A DNA stretch of 64,000 nucleotides from assembly GCA_905250075.1 (NCBI GenBank), contig CAJNOP010000521.1, positions 62,001 to 126,000 of the forward strand. Direction: 5' to 3'. Source of the DNA: Rotaria sp. Silwood1 (taxonomy: Eukaryota > Rotifera > Eurotatoria > Philodinida > Philodinidae). A program made the position numbers and the translations under genes. A model generated the notes under the pieces. It saw only the letters and a list, made by a program, of their open reading frames with translations, ran no database searches and was not told where the DNA came from. Shown piece after piece: positions 49,100 through 61,772 of this stretch (within the stretch, counting starts at the first letter, position 1; the number at the start of each line of letters is the position of its first letter).

Positions 49100-51093
49100 A
49101 TCAATAAACTTTCTCTTTATATATATTTTTTTCTTATTTCGTTTGCAATAATTCAATTTTCATGTATATATTAAAAATTTCTTCTTAGATAGAAACGATA
49201 TAAAACCATTTAAATGTTCATTTTGCTGTATGTTGTAAAATACAAGCAAAATAAAAAAAAATATATATGTAGAACTGATATGTTTAGGTATATCTGTATT
49301 TCTTTTTTTTTTTCTTGTTGCGCATATTACATATATATATATATGTTTGATGTAACAAACACAGACTATATCCACACTTATATGTAAATTTATTTTAAAA
49401 GATGATTTTTGAAAAAGTATACATTGTCAACTATTAAGTAGATGTTACCTATGGAGCGTCAATATGTCCATGGATTTTCGTATGACTCTTTTGCTGCTTG
49501 TGCAAGCATTATGTGATATGAATCGTTATGTTTTTTTTTTTTCTTCTTTATCTTGACGACGTACTCTGTGCTTGTGTAGACATTGATGTAATTTATAATT
49601 GACATCGGAGAAAAAAAAAAAAAAGAAGAGAGAGAAAGAATGAAGGTACTGTTCATTTAATATATGTATGTGAATCGATTGGCAATATCGTATCGATACT
49701 GTCAAGTGACAAGTACTACATAAGTGTCTAAACAAAAGAATTGTGTATATATTCATGATGCATGAAAGAAAATAGAAAAGAATGTCTTGTGTTTGTTTGT
49801 TTTTCTTTAAGAATAAATCTTGTCAAAGAATATAATATTGAAAACTAGTTTAACTTATTGATTAACTTCATTATTTCAATAAATTTTTCAACAATGTATA
49901 TTGCAGTTGGATGATAGAAAAACAAGAAATTTTTTTCTATGAATATCTTTATTGTAAAAAACAAAAAAACTGTTGTCTCTATTGTTTTGATGTGCAAAGT
50001 TTATATATAAAATATTATAATATCGATAAGACCATGAAAAGAAATTTGAGTTAACTACAATCAGATTTAATGAAGCACAAAAGAAAGATTTGCATTTTTG
50101 TTTTTCTCTTTCATATATAGATCAAAATGAACATTGCATGTGCGACTATGAAGAGAACAAGTAGAAGCTAACCTATGTATGAATAGAGACAACAAATTTG
50201 AAACCATCTGTTACATTGACCTTATTCAAGGTTCATATATTTAAGCTTATGCAAATGACTTATATGTATGTCTGCAGTTTGATTTAAAATATAATAGGTT
50301 AGATAATGTTTAGTTTATGATATATCTAATTACATGATAGGTAATCATCATCATATTCAAAAGAAGAAGAAGAAAAAAAAAAAAAGAAGCCAAACATTTG
50401 CATATTATTCTTATACTTATCGATGACACCTTAATGTCTTCTTTACTTTTTAACATTATTTTTTAAGTAAATGAATAAACTTTTGAATTAGTTTATTTAC
50501 AAATAAATATAAAATGAAAGACTTGCAAATTTTGAAAAACAAGTAATGAAATACCAATCCAAAAGATCATAAATTTTTTCTTTTTTGCAATAGATTTCTG
50601 TGCAGCAATATTCAGATAATAGAATACATACATATATATATATCTAATACTATTCATGTGCATTCACATTCAATGTCTTCCTTTATTCAAACTCAGTTTG
50701 ATTTGATGTATACAAGTGTAAGAAAAATGAAGAACAGAAAACTGCTTCGACTATATTGCATTGTCTGTATGTCAATTTGTGTAATCGAATATTGAACTGA
50801 AGTTCTCTCTTCTTTCTTTTTCGTTCTCAGTTTCTTCTTTTTTTTCTTTTTCTGCCGTTCGATACGTACAATCGGTAGCAGCATCATCGTCAATGCCATT
50901 CTTTTCTAGTCGATCTGTTTCATTTCTTTGAATATAAAAATTTACTCTTTTGTCGATGACTACATAACATTAAGACAGAAAAAGAAAAAAAAAACGAAGA
51001 AGAATTTTCTTTTCAAAAAAAAAGCAAATGACACTAAAAAGGTAAATGATCATCATTATTATTATCATTATCTGTTCTTTTCGTTTATCATAG
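49100..51093. other. Intergenic, no gene recognised
   Basis: A+T-rich sequence with (TA)n, poly-A and poly-T tracts between PDS5 and the next gene. The short frames here are driven by simple sequence. Confidence 0.45.
51090..51093 (+). promoter_or_regulatory. Acceptor-like site before the coiled-coil gene
   Basis: A pyrimidine-rich run ending TATCATAG at 51093 lies 16 nt before the ATG. The tract is weaker than those before PDS5 and the ZIP genes. Confidence 0.25.
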
Positions 51094-51109
51094 ATCAAGA
51101 AAACCAATT

Positions 51110-51140
51110 ATGTCTGATACATATCGATTTACGAATTCAA

Positions 51141-51175
<35 letters not shown>

Positions 51176-54100
51176 AAACATTGGTATCATATACGTTCAT
51201 CATCACCATCTTCATCTCTCAATATTAATAATAATTTTTCTCATCAGTTGTCGCCGGCAACGATAGGCTCATGGGGCTTTAACGTTAATCGCTCAACAAA
51301 TGGACAGACACTGTTATCGTTTACATCAAACAATAACAACAACAACAATGATCAACATAAAATAACAAGAACAACAAAAGATTATAATGAACATCGTGTT
51401 GATATGTCATCATCATTATCTTCTCAAAATTTTCAATTACGTACACCGACATTAACTAGACATCATCGTCATGGAAATGAATTTGCTGCTGTTGATCGTC
51501 TTGTTCTTGGACCAAGTCGAACTATAAAATCAACTTATTATCCATCAGATGATTCATTATCACAACAAATGATATTAATGAAACAATCTCGAATAAATCC
51601 TAATAATCATCGAAAAATACAAACAGAACAAGAACTTATAGCTTGGCAAAATCGAATGCTAGAAAGGTTTGTTTCAATTTCCAAAAATCATATATATTTT
51701 TTTTTCACTTTGAATTGTCATCTTCTAGAGATCAACGAATCGGTCATCAATCACCAAGATCAATCAATAGAAGAAATGGAGTAAGTATCATTGTTTTCGT
51801 TTTCATTATAACTTTTTCTTCTATTCTTAGGTTAATTCTTCACCATCGTCCAGTCGTCAAATACGTAAATAGTTAGAAAAAAAACGAACACTTAATAAAT
51901 AAAAACTATTCTTTTAGCTTCATCTATTCGACCAATATCTGCTATGTCAAATATAAGTGAAAGTCAATATTTTGAACATGATCATGTAAATAAACATGTA
52001 GTTTCTTAATTTCAAAATAAATAATTTTGCTTTTAATTAGCATGAATCAACAATTAAATCAGCACGAGTTATTAAACGATATATTGAATTACTTTATCAT
52101 TTACAAACATATTATGAACGTATAACTGATCAATTATTTAATGGAAATAATTTTTTAAAAACAAAGTACAAAAATACAATTGTTATACATTTTAATATTA
52201 TATTTCTTTTTTTTTTGGATTAGTCAATCATCTCAATCAATATTTTTTAATCATTGTCGAAAATTTTCTGAACAATTACATAATTTAAAACCAATATGGG
52301 AACAAAAATTAGCATATCTTGAAAATTTACTTAAAAATATATCATCTTTAGAATGGTCAACAATAAAAAGTGAGGTTTGTAAATAATACATTTATGAAAA
52401 CTAGACAAAATAACTACTTGATTATTTATTATAGACAACATTTTTACAACGTCGTTCAACTTTAATTAATTTAATACAAACATTAAGTACACAAAGAGAT
52501 CTTGATGATATTGATTTATCTTTACGTGTAAGGAATTTTGAAGAAAGAAAAAAATTTTTGTTTTTCTGATGTTTAATATTTTATTATAGACTGATATTGA
52601 TCGAGTATTGTATGATGATAAATTAGGTAAGTTATACTTATCGTTTTAAGAAGATTAGTGTATTCATAATTGTTTTACTAAAGCTGTTCAACTTCAAGAT
52701 GAACTTTCAACATTACTTCAACATCAGGTTTGTTTTTTTTTAATTAATATGTCTTTTTATCTCTCGATCTTTTCTGTACTAATTTTGCGAATGAATGAAA
52801 ACAAAAACAAATAGTAAATAAAACTTGTTAAGAGTAAGTTTGCTTGCTTCTATATAAATAATCAAACACTGTTGTTTCAATTCAACCAAAACTGTATTAC
52901 TTAACCTAAAATTTTATCACATATATGTTTTGGTAAAGATCAAATTTATGTTTGGACCGTCCTTTGAAGAGAAATGCTAGGTTTTTCTGAAACAGATAAC
53001 TAAGCAAAATATCACATTCATTTAGTAAAATAAGAACGGAGCAGATATTCGTGAAAGTAATTCTCTTTAGTAATCGTGACATATCACTAAGAAAAAGTAT
53101 AGATTTTAACGGAGAATTCTACCAAACGAAAACACAGAAATTATATTTACATTATTTGTTTCCTTTTATAAATATTTGTGTAAGAAGAACTAAAGTCAAT
53201 CTTATATGACTAGATTTATTTGACAAAATTTTATTATTTGTGCATGTATTTATTTGATTGCCTGTTTTCTTGGTTCAAATGATTCTATTTTACCTATCGG
53301 ATCATGAAGCAATAGTTGACTAAAATCTGTGACGATAGTGTCTGGTTCTTTATTGATTTGATCCTTGCTCTTAAATTTTAATGCTAATTGGAAAATTAAT
53401 TAGAGTTCAGTTTTGAATGAGTCGAGTTTTGAATTGACTAAAATCGCCATGAATCTAATTCGGAAATAATTATTATATGACAATCTATCTCAGCTTTCAA
53501 TCAGGAACGAGCTGAGCATAGACCATGAATAAATGTGACAGTGATTTTTTTTTTACGTCGAAAAATAACATCCTCTTTTTTTCAATGATACTTCTTTTGT
53601 TTTCTCTTACTCCTCCTATTACTGTTGACAAGTCAGATTTTTAAGTAATCGACAATCAGACTGTTTCGTTTGAGTTGGATTCAGTTTGATCCAAACGAAA
53701 ATGCTGATTAGAAGTTGGATGTTTACATGATGTGTTATACTGCTGAACTGACTATTGTTTTAATGAATGTTTGAGATCGAAATATTGTTTTATCAAAACT
53801 CTAAAAAATATGATGCATGCTTGAATTTTCATCACAAAATTCTATTTTCAGTTGATTAAGTATGGTTTGTTTTCTTTTTCTAGTCTTTATTAAATGATGT
53901 AACATCATTATTTCAATGGAATCGTCAAATCTATTCACCAAATGAACAAAATCGTATTGAAAATGTTTTACCTTTATTACGTGAACAAATTATAACAACC
54001 GATAGTTATATATCACATGTTAGCCAAGTAAATAATAATATCTAAAATTTTTTTTCCTTCTTCTTTTAATACATTGAATCATTAAATAGCAATTAACTGA

Positions 54101-56297
54101 ATTAGTAACAAATTTACGTTCGTTAGAAAAATATATTTTATCTTATACAAATACAATACCATTGATTGATGATGGTAAAAGAAAATTAAAATTAATTTAT
54201 TCTATTTTAAACATTTGATTCAATTAGGAGTGGTACCTTCACATGGTATGCCATTAAATCGTAATCATCGGCGACCATATGATGAAAATGATTTAGATTC
54301 CATAAAAATAAGAGTATAATATTGAAGATAGATTTTTTTGTAAAAAAAAAAAATATGATTATTTTATTCAGGAATCTCGCCTACAAGAATATGATCAAAG
54401 TAAATTCTTTGCTTTTTTTTGTTTATTTTCTTGAGTTTGTTTTTCTTCAGATGGAAGTACACATGATGATCTATCAAGTAAAAATATTCATTGATAAAAA
54501 CAAAGGTTATTTATTTGTTACTTCTAGAAACAAGATCTGCTTCAATGTCTCGTATTACTGATTCTGAAGAATTACACCATCATCGTGTAAATCTTATTTT
54601 TATTTTGTTAAGTTCCCTTAAAAATTAACATACTCTTTCAGATAAAAAAAAATTCAAATCTATTGAGTGAGGACCCATAGAACATTTTGAGCAGACCAAT
54701 GAGTTACTTTTTATCCTTGTTTGTCGAGTATCTCCTCCGAACATCATGATAAAAGGCTGAAAATTTACACATCATCTCTGCGCCATAGCCAGAACATATT
54801 TTGAAAATTTAAGGTTTTTTTTGAAGAGTCGTGATGATCTACGAATATTAAAAAAGAAAAGCAATATACATGTAAATTCAAATAATAGTAATAATAATGG
54901 TACATTAACACGTCTTGCAACAGTTAAATCTGCTAAACGTGATAATAAAACTCAACCAAATGTAAATACTTATTAGAAGAAAAAAATTTATATTTATAGA
55001 TTTTTGATATTATTCTAGAGTATTCTCAAACCATATCCTCCTACACCATCGTCGAATGAAAGAAAAAAAATCTTTGATATTAGTACAGAAGTAAACAGTT
55101 TCATGAAAATTTTATTATCTTATAAATGTGATTTGTTTTTTTGAAGACATTCAAACCAAATAGAGTTGGCATTCATGATCGATTTGATGATTGTGATAAT
55201 GATGATAAACATTTAACAAGTCATGAACGTATGGGAAAAATGAAGAAAAAAGAAGAAATACGAAGAATGCATTCAAAACAAAAGTAAATAAAATTTTCTT
55301 TTCTATTTCTATTTAATTATTTATTGTTTAGTATGCAAACAACAAATCATCAGAATTTTAATGATGATCATATTCGAACACATTCTAATCATAGAAAATA
55401 TAACAAAGAACATGAAAGAGTATGTACAAAGAAGATGAAACAAACTTCCTCCTGCAGAATAGAAGCTAAATCTTAAAGTTTTGATCTTTCATACGTAATA
55501 GAGAAGTTTACCTTAGTTGAACTTTTGCTTTGTGAAACAAATTTCAAATTCAATATAAAACTATATGTGGAAGAGAAGTTTAGTAGGAAAATCGAAGGAC
55601 TCGTATTTATGTCCAAATGATCTGAAAAGTTATTGAACTGAAATTCAATCTATAGATAGATCTTCAGGCTATTCGAATGCTCTAAGAATTTTCGTAAAAA
55701 GGCATGTTTTCCTTTCCAAATATTCGTTGTTCAAGGAAAAGCAATTCTGAGCGTCTGTTTATGAGATAGAACCATGATTTGAACACTTTTTCTTATTCTC
55801 ATCGACTCCTATTGATGAGCAAAATATTGACGTGTTACATAAGGAAGCTTTTTATCCTTAGTTCCAAAACCGATCCTAACAGACTTTGATCTATCATGTT
55901 TTATTAGTTATTTTTTTCTTTGAATAAAAGTCCTTGACATTTATCATTAATAGGCTGTGAACTTACAATCAAGACTTGCTGAAGAAGTAAAAGAGAAAAA
56001 TCGTCAAGTTACAGGTTAGTGTGTTCTTTTAAACTATTCGTTTGGGAATGATTAGCAAACAACTTCTAATCGTTTATTAATCAAAATAATTCTTTGTTTT
56101 TGTTTCAAAGATTTATGATAACCATCATTAGGTGAGCTGATTAAAATATCTAACTCGTTTATGTCTGTCTTTTCATGCTTGATATTAGGTTTTTGTGTTA
56201 GAATTTTAAACTTTTAGTATATGTTGTTTTTTTCGTTTTAGAAAAACATTCTTTGTATAAATCATATCAACAACGATCCGTCTCTTCCAATTCATAA
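51110..56297 (+). CDS. Uncharacterised helical/coiled-coil protein, 21 exons
   Basis: Exons: 51110-51666, 51729-51780, 51831-51864, 51918-51985, 52041-52165, 52224-52374, 52435-52527, 52590-52626, 52684-52727, 53884-54027, 54090-54174, 54228-54313, 54372-54399, 54451-54477, 54528-54586, 54827-54961, 55019-55090, 55147-55283, 55332-55419, 55954-56014, 56242-56297; 712 aa with phases all agreeing. I do not recognise the family. The N-terminus (about 1-180) is low-complexity with a poly-Asp run (GAT repeats, about 12-21), a poly-Asn run and many Ser/Thr. The middle (about 240-450) is predicted helical with regular Leu spacing (RYIELLYHLQTYYERI, WEQKLAYLENLLKNI), like coiled-coil scaffolds. The C-terminus is rich in Lys, Arg, His and Asn (MGKMKKKEEIRRM) with a last helix LQSRLAEEVKEKNRQV. 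The ATG follows CATAG by 16 nt. An alternative acceptor near 54642 would give a short terminal exon ending at a TAG. Confidence 0.7.
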
Positions 56298-57410
56298 TTA
56301 ACAGTGGTAGTGATGATTTTAGATTTTATATTCACATCTTTTTCTTATTCTTCTTTTGATACAGTGTTCTATTTCATTAAGCAATTTTTAAATTGTACTC
56401 TGTTGCTTGTATCACTATTTTTTATATTGTGCATGTTTTGCTTGTGTACTATGTAACCGAAATTATTTCTTTGAAAAGATATAAAATAACATGTTTCTTG
56501 AGGTTATAATTATATGTATACCGAACACAAAAAAAGAAAACTAAGAATCATAATTTGTCATATTTCGAAATGATTCCTATTAGTAAGACTGATATGGCGT
56601 AAACTTATACTTGTTATTCTAATATGAAGATTCGATTCCTTAACCAATAATACTTAAATATAATTATTACTCCACAATGACAGCACTTGAGATACATGCT
56701 ACAGAGGATAAAAAGTTACCAACAATAATTATTACCAAACCGTGAAGGTTTTTTCTTAGACATTGAACAGAACAATGTTAAAAACAAACAGTTCATAATA
56801 TTGCATTTATCGATGACGAAATTACTAATTATCTTAGGATGAATTTCAAGAATTCCTGCAACGTCATCAACTGCAGTAACGATATTTTCTCAAAAATGTT
56901 TTCTGTCGCGATAACATCAGGTAAAACTGTCCAGAAAGACGTTATAAACATTAACCATGTTAAAATGTAATCATTTACTTGAAAATTGACTCGTGTCAAA
57001 AAAAAAGATCTGCTCATTGCTGTGTTCGACGATCATAAAAAAGACATATGGATCAAAGTATAGCGCACATTTTCGTATGCATTTAATTGATTTTGGATGG
57101 CCTTCAGTCAAACTGATCAAACCACGTTTTTCCAGAACAACCACAATGACACGAATATATTTACAATACTAATGATATATCTCATTAAAACATCATGGCC
57201 AATACATGCATGTATCATTATATATGGACAATAGCTTTATTTATTTTACGAAGCATAATTGGGCAATATAATATACTTGCTTTGATATATGTGACAGCGT
57301 CGATATGTTACACTTGTAATATAATCATGGCATATAATATTTGGTATGAATACAACGAACAAATGCATTTCTTTCGAAACTGCATTCTCTTCCCAAGATT
57401 TTTGTAATCA
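56298..57410. other. Intergenic, no gene recognised
   Basis: Downstream flank of the coiled-coil gene. Short frames at 56829-57017 (minus) and 57195-57407 (plus) show no family features. Confidence 0.4.
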
Positions 57411-57597
57411 TAAGTATCGAGACTTTTTTTGTCTTGAAGTGGAACCACTTACAGGCATGTACCCACAAATTTTCTGAGAGGAAACCCCAAACTCATGAGG
57501 AGGGGGCACCATGGGAAAATTAAAAAAGTCACTGGAGAAAAAATGTCTATCTGTACCCCCTACAGGCGTTTTCAGTCCTGAGGGTGGCCCGATCCGC

Positions 57598-57612
57598 ATG
57601 CCCCCCCCCCCT
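57598..57612. repeat. Poly-C tract
   Basis: About a dozen consecutive Cs between a G+C-richer non-coding stretch (57430-57600) and the telomere-type block. It is unusual in this A+T-rich window. Confidence 0.7.
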
Positions 57613-57637
57613 TCGGTACGTGCCTGATCACTTGAGG

Positions 57638-58245
57638 ATGTGGGTGTGGCTGAATGTGGAGTGCGGATGTGGGTGTAGCTGAAAGTGGAGTGTGGATGTG
57701 GGGTGCGGGTGTGGGGTGTATTGCTGAAGAGAAGATACAGACAATTACAAACTCACATCCACACTCAAACCCACACCCACACCCCATGCACACCCACAGC
57801 CACAGCCACAGCCACACCCACCTATCCACACCCATCCACACCAACACCCACAACCCACACCCACACCCACACCCACCCACACCCACCCACACCAACACCC
57901 ACAACCCACATCCACACCCACCCACACCCCACACACCCACCCATATCCCACACCCACACCCGACACACCCACCCTGCCCCACATCCACACCCACACTCAC
58001 ACCCACCTACCCTCACCCCACACCCACCTACCCCACCCCACATCCAAATTGGAAACGGATCCGAGTCCGGGTCCAAAAATCTTGGACCCGAAGGGCTCTA
58101 ATCCACACTCATACCCACCTCATACCAATATCCACATCCCACACCCTAGCCACACCCACACCCACGCCCTAGCCACACCCGCACCCACGCCCTAGCCACG
58201 CCCACACCCACGCCCTAGCCACACCCACATCCACGCCCATTATGT
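57638..58245. repeat. Largest telomere-type repeat block
   Basis: A G-rich run of TGTGGGTG/TGCGGGTG units (57638-57722) is followed after 40 bp by about 480 bp of CCCACA/CACCCA units (57762-58245), so the block can fold on itself. Variants include CCACCCACAC, CCCTAGCCACAC (a 17-18 bp higher-order unit at about 58145-58225) and CACTCA. All six frames are largely open because of the 6-bp period; none is a gene. Confidence 0.8.
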
Positions 58246-58287
58246 TGAATTTGTCAACAAAAAAGCCGTAGCTTAAGGCCAAGTGAA

Positions 58288-58530
58288 GTGGGGGAGCAAA
58301 TGTGATTGGAAAGCATGGGCCGGGAAGCAAATGTGATTGGAAAGCATGTGTTCCGGGAGCAAATGTCATTAGGGAGCAAGTATTCAGGGAGCAATTGCCA
58401 TAGGAGAGCAAATGTCCGAGAAGCAATTGTCCTTGGGAGCAACTGTCCATGGGGAGCAAATGTCACGAGAGCAAATGTCGCGGGAGCAATTGTCGTGGGA
58501 GCAAGTGTCCGGGGAGCATCATTCGTGTTA
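58288..58530 (+). repeat. GGGAGCAA minisatellite, module 1
   Basis: About 12 units of 16-22 bp with core GGGAGCAAxTGTC. The first units are longer (GCAAATGTGATTGGAAAGCATG). The array ends in GTGTTACCCC and runs straight into a further CCCACACC block (58531-58558). Confidence 0.8.
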
Positions 58531-58558
58531 CCCCATCCACACCCCACACCCACACTCT

Positions 58559-59440
58559 CAACATCTAGAACACATCGATGACTTCTTCCACATACACGCT
58601 GACGCCAACAGCAGACGACAAAACGCACACCCCGCCACCCACATATCACCAATTCACATCAACACCTATCATTGGACACGGATAGTAGATTTTTCGGACT
58701 TTTTGAAGACGGATAGAGCAGGAGTGACGACGTGAGACACTGAAAGGTATAGACTTCTGTTTTTCGTTGAATCAGCAGATGCCTCTTTGCGATGTAAATC
58801 GTTTCACGAGTGTCAACAGTTTGTTGTTACACCAATGCTGTGTTGTTTATTGACACTGCAATAGAACGAAAGCCATTGCTCAAATTGAAGAGCGTTACTT
58901 TTTCTCGATTCTTCGTTTCTGACGTGGAATAAATATGTAAAGAGAGGCTTTTTGAGTTATTGCAGAACAAAAAACAATCTTTTTAACGTTTACTCTATTA
59001 CAAGACGTGCACAGGCCAACTACGAATACTTTTCTTTGTCTTGTACAAGCAATTTATCGGTAAGAAAAAGTTCCGTTTCTTAACAAAGAAAAGTGCTCTG
59101 CCTCCTTTAATAACTCATGTGAATTTCGCGGGGCCATCTTCAATTAGGACACGCTGTTATACCGTGACTTTCGACATTGAATCGAACTGCGATTGTTGTC
59201 GCAAAAGAGGTTACAAAACCTTGGAGAGTATTTGAGGGTGAAAGTGAGTCTATCAGACAGTGAATGAGAGGCATGTTCTCTCGTTCGTCAACTACTGAAT
59301 CAGAAACCGAAACTCGCCCATCGATCCATGCACACATAGACTGATATCTGTCACAGGTAGGGGTAGAACAGCTCCAGCTTAAAACTTTAGCTCATATGAA
59401 CGAAAGAGCTGTTTGAAGAGTTCCTTTGATAGGAGTTCAA
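58559..59440. other. No gene recognised
   Basis: Mixed-composition sequence between repeat modules; short open frames only, none with recognisable features. Confidence 0.4.
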
Positions 59441-59449
59441 CCTTTTCAG

Positions 59450-59645
59450 GGTGTGGGTGTGAGTGTTGATTCTCTTCGCACCCACACCCACATGGATTCC
59501 ATGACAGATGCTCCTGCAACAGTTGCTCCCGGAACACTTGCTCCCCAGCGACAGTTGCTCCTCGGACACTTGCTTTCGCGACAGTGGCTCCCCAGCGACA
59601 ACTATTCCTCGGACACTCGCTTTCACAGCACAGATGTGGGTGTGA
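59450..59645 (-). repeat. GGGAGCAA minisatellite, module 2 (inverted)
   Basis: About six units of the complement (TTGCTCC, with CGACAGTTGCTCC and GGACACTTGC) at 59505-59632 are bracketed by telomere-type runs: GTGTGGGTGTGAGTG and CACCCACACCCACATG at 59450-59494, and GTGGGTGTGAGTG at 59636. It is opposite in orientation to modules 1 and 3. Confidence 0.75.
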
Positions 59646-59689
59646 GTGGACAAAGAAGTGATGGACATGTACAGCTACCGCATCTCTCA

Positions 59690-59890
59690 AACCCACATCC
59701 ATAGTCGCACCCACACTCACACTCGCCCACAATCAAACTTGCGCCCATATTCACATTTGCACTCACACACTCCTACCAACAGTCACATTTGCACCAAAAC
59801 CTACCCACACCCTCTTCCCCCGCACCCCATCCCCACACCCACACCCAAACTCACACCCCACACCCACACCCACACTCACACTCATATCCA
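59690..59890. repeat. Telomere-type CCCACA block
   Basis: Degenerate CACCCACACTCACA-type units with interspersed CACATTTGCAC and CACATTCGC variants, denser from 59806. It adjoins minisatellite module 3. Confidence 0.7.
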
Positions 59891-59899
59891 TAACCCTGC

Positions 59900-60222
59900 C
59901 GCGGAAGCAAGTGTCTGGAGAGCAACTGTCGTTGGGGAGCAACTGTCGCCGGGGAGCAAGTGTCACCGGGGAACAAGTGTCGCGGGAGCATGTGTCCGGG
60001 GAGCAACTGCCGCTGGGGAGCAACTGTCGCGGGGGTGCAACTGTCGCAGGAGCATCTGTCTGGGGAGCAACTGTCGCGGGGGTGCAACTGTCGTAGGAGC
60101 ATCTGTCTGGGAAGCAACTGTCGCGGGGGTGCAACTGTCGCAGAAGCATCTGTCTGGGGAGCAACTGTCGCAGGAGCATCTGTCTGGGGAGCAACAGTCG
60201 TGTTACCACCCACATGCACATT
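59900..60222 (+). repeat. GGGAGCAA minisatellite, module 3
   Basis: About 17 units of 15-19 bp with core GGGGAGCAACTGTCGC. In the second half a two-unit higher-order repeat of about 54 bp (GGGTGCAACTGTCG, then GGAGCATCTGTCTG, then GGGAGCAACTGTCG) recurs at least three times, showing recent homogenisation. It ends GTGTTACCACCCACATG, like module 1. Translations such as GATVAGASVWGATVAG are repeat artefacts. Confidence 0.85.
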
Positions 60223-60993
60223 GATACTTGAGTGCTTTAACTCAAGAAAAATTAAACTTAAAGTAGATATGCTAACACAAAGAAGCTGCCACATTTCAGA
60301 AGAGGTCTTTTTCTGATAATCAAGATACTTGAAGGACTTCTCTTCACGAATTATGGGGTTTCCATTATTCTCTATAAGTTCACAAAAACAGCTCTTTGAT
60401 TTAACCTGTCTGTAAGGGGAAGAATTTTCCTGGGGTCTGATTGGATAAAAGAAATAATCAATTAAATTATGGTAACGGTCCTTCGTATAATGCGCTTGAA
60501 CGATCGGGTCGTGTTTCCGAACTATAGCAGAACACAGTGATAAACCCTTAGTTGGCACAAGTAATCTGATCGCAAGGTTTTTTTTTAACAAAAGAGTCTT
60601 TCTAAGGTTCAATCGGTTGTTCCCTCTATATTTGCCAGAACTTTTTCTTTATAATCTCAAAGTGCTACATCCAGATGCGTCTCGCGAAACCTTCGATGAA
60701 ATTTTAGAAAACGGTCTCCGAGAAATATCATGTCTAGGTGCGTGACAACTTCAGCTAACGGGACCTGGAGTTGTCGACCAGTTCACTTTCCAGGAGCTTA
60801 ACAAGATCACCATAAGTCATCAAAGCCTATCAGTGGAAACAGTCATAAGTCCTGAAGAACTATCTTTTAGAGGTATTAGTAATTGGTCAATTCCTACCAA
60901 TAATAATACTGATAAATTTTGAAGGGCTATCCTATGAAGGTATCCAGCAGTAAGTGTGCAACAGCTTCAGTTCACTGCACTGTTCTGGAGCTG
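60223..60993. other. No firm gene
   Basis: A minus-strand frame runs from 60612 to about 60233 without stops (about 125 codons) before entering the minisatellite. It has no recognised domain. Short ATCCTATGAAGGTATCC-type words near 60925 resemble the 34-bp repeat at 62256. Confidence 0.35.
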
Positions 60994-61430
60994 CACTGCA
61001 AAAAAAAGGTAATTTACCGAACCCTCCAAAAAGGTTTCGTAGGTGTCCAAAAGCTTTCAAATGCGCCCAAATGCTTAAAAAGATGGTTGTTAAAACCTAC
61101 GAAACCTTAAAAGGATCTGTCCGCGGGTACACCGTCCGAACCATCTCCTACGAAACCTTCATAGTTTCCTAGTAAACCCTATGGTTTCGCACTATAGTTT
61201 TATACGAAACTATGAAGGTTTCGCATTTTCTTACGAAACCTTTTTTCTCTGTACGGAACTTAAATAGGTTTCGTAGGAGATGGTTCGGACGGTGACCCAC
61301 GGACAGATCCTTTTAAGGTTTCGTAGATTTTAACAACCATTTTTTTAAGCATTTGGACGCATTTGGAAGCTTTTAGACACCTACGAAACCTTTTTGGAAG
61401 GTTCGGTAAATTACCTTTTTTTTTACAGTG
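60994..61430. mobile_element. 437-bp foldback element
   Basis: Arms of about 150 bp begin CACTGCAAAAAAAAGGTAA and end with the near-complement (TTACC...TTTTACAGTG). The arms include GAACCATCTCCTACGAAACC / GGTTTCGTAGGAGATGGTTC. The word ACGAAACC and its complement recur about nine times inside. I see no convincing target duplication. The ends CACTG...CAGTG resemble cut-and-paste DNA transposon termini, superfamily not decided. Confidence 0.65.
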
Positions 61431-61772
61431 TGGTCACCCAGCTCTCGTTCACATGAGCTGGAGATATATATATCAGCACTTTCACTCACCTCTTGCGAGC
61501 TGTGAGCCTGCACCTGTCACATACCTAATGATGAATAGAATTTTGACCAAAAGGAACTCAAAGTCGATCCAAATTTGCCAACCGGAATCCGTTTCGCATA
61601 ATACTAATTGTGCAGTAAAACCACTCCATAAAGTGACTCAATTACATCCAGTTAAGCCACACAGCTCAATCTTAGTACTTAAAGTAAAACTAAACTGCAC
61701 ACCTCTTAGCTTACCTCCTAACCAAGCATCTCGTACACTGAAAATAAAATAGGTTCCATACGAAACTTATTA

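Noticed and set aside
57572..58172. Long frames on both strands (up to 172 codons)
   Set aside because: Telomere-type repeat artefacts, as at 748-1258.
58254..60612. Frames encoding repeated GATVAGASVWGAT-like or LLPRQ-like peptides
   Set aside because: Translations of the GGGAGCAA minisatellite on both strands; unit lengths vary and break frame, with no start context.
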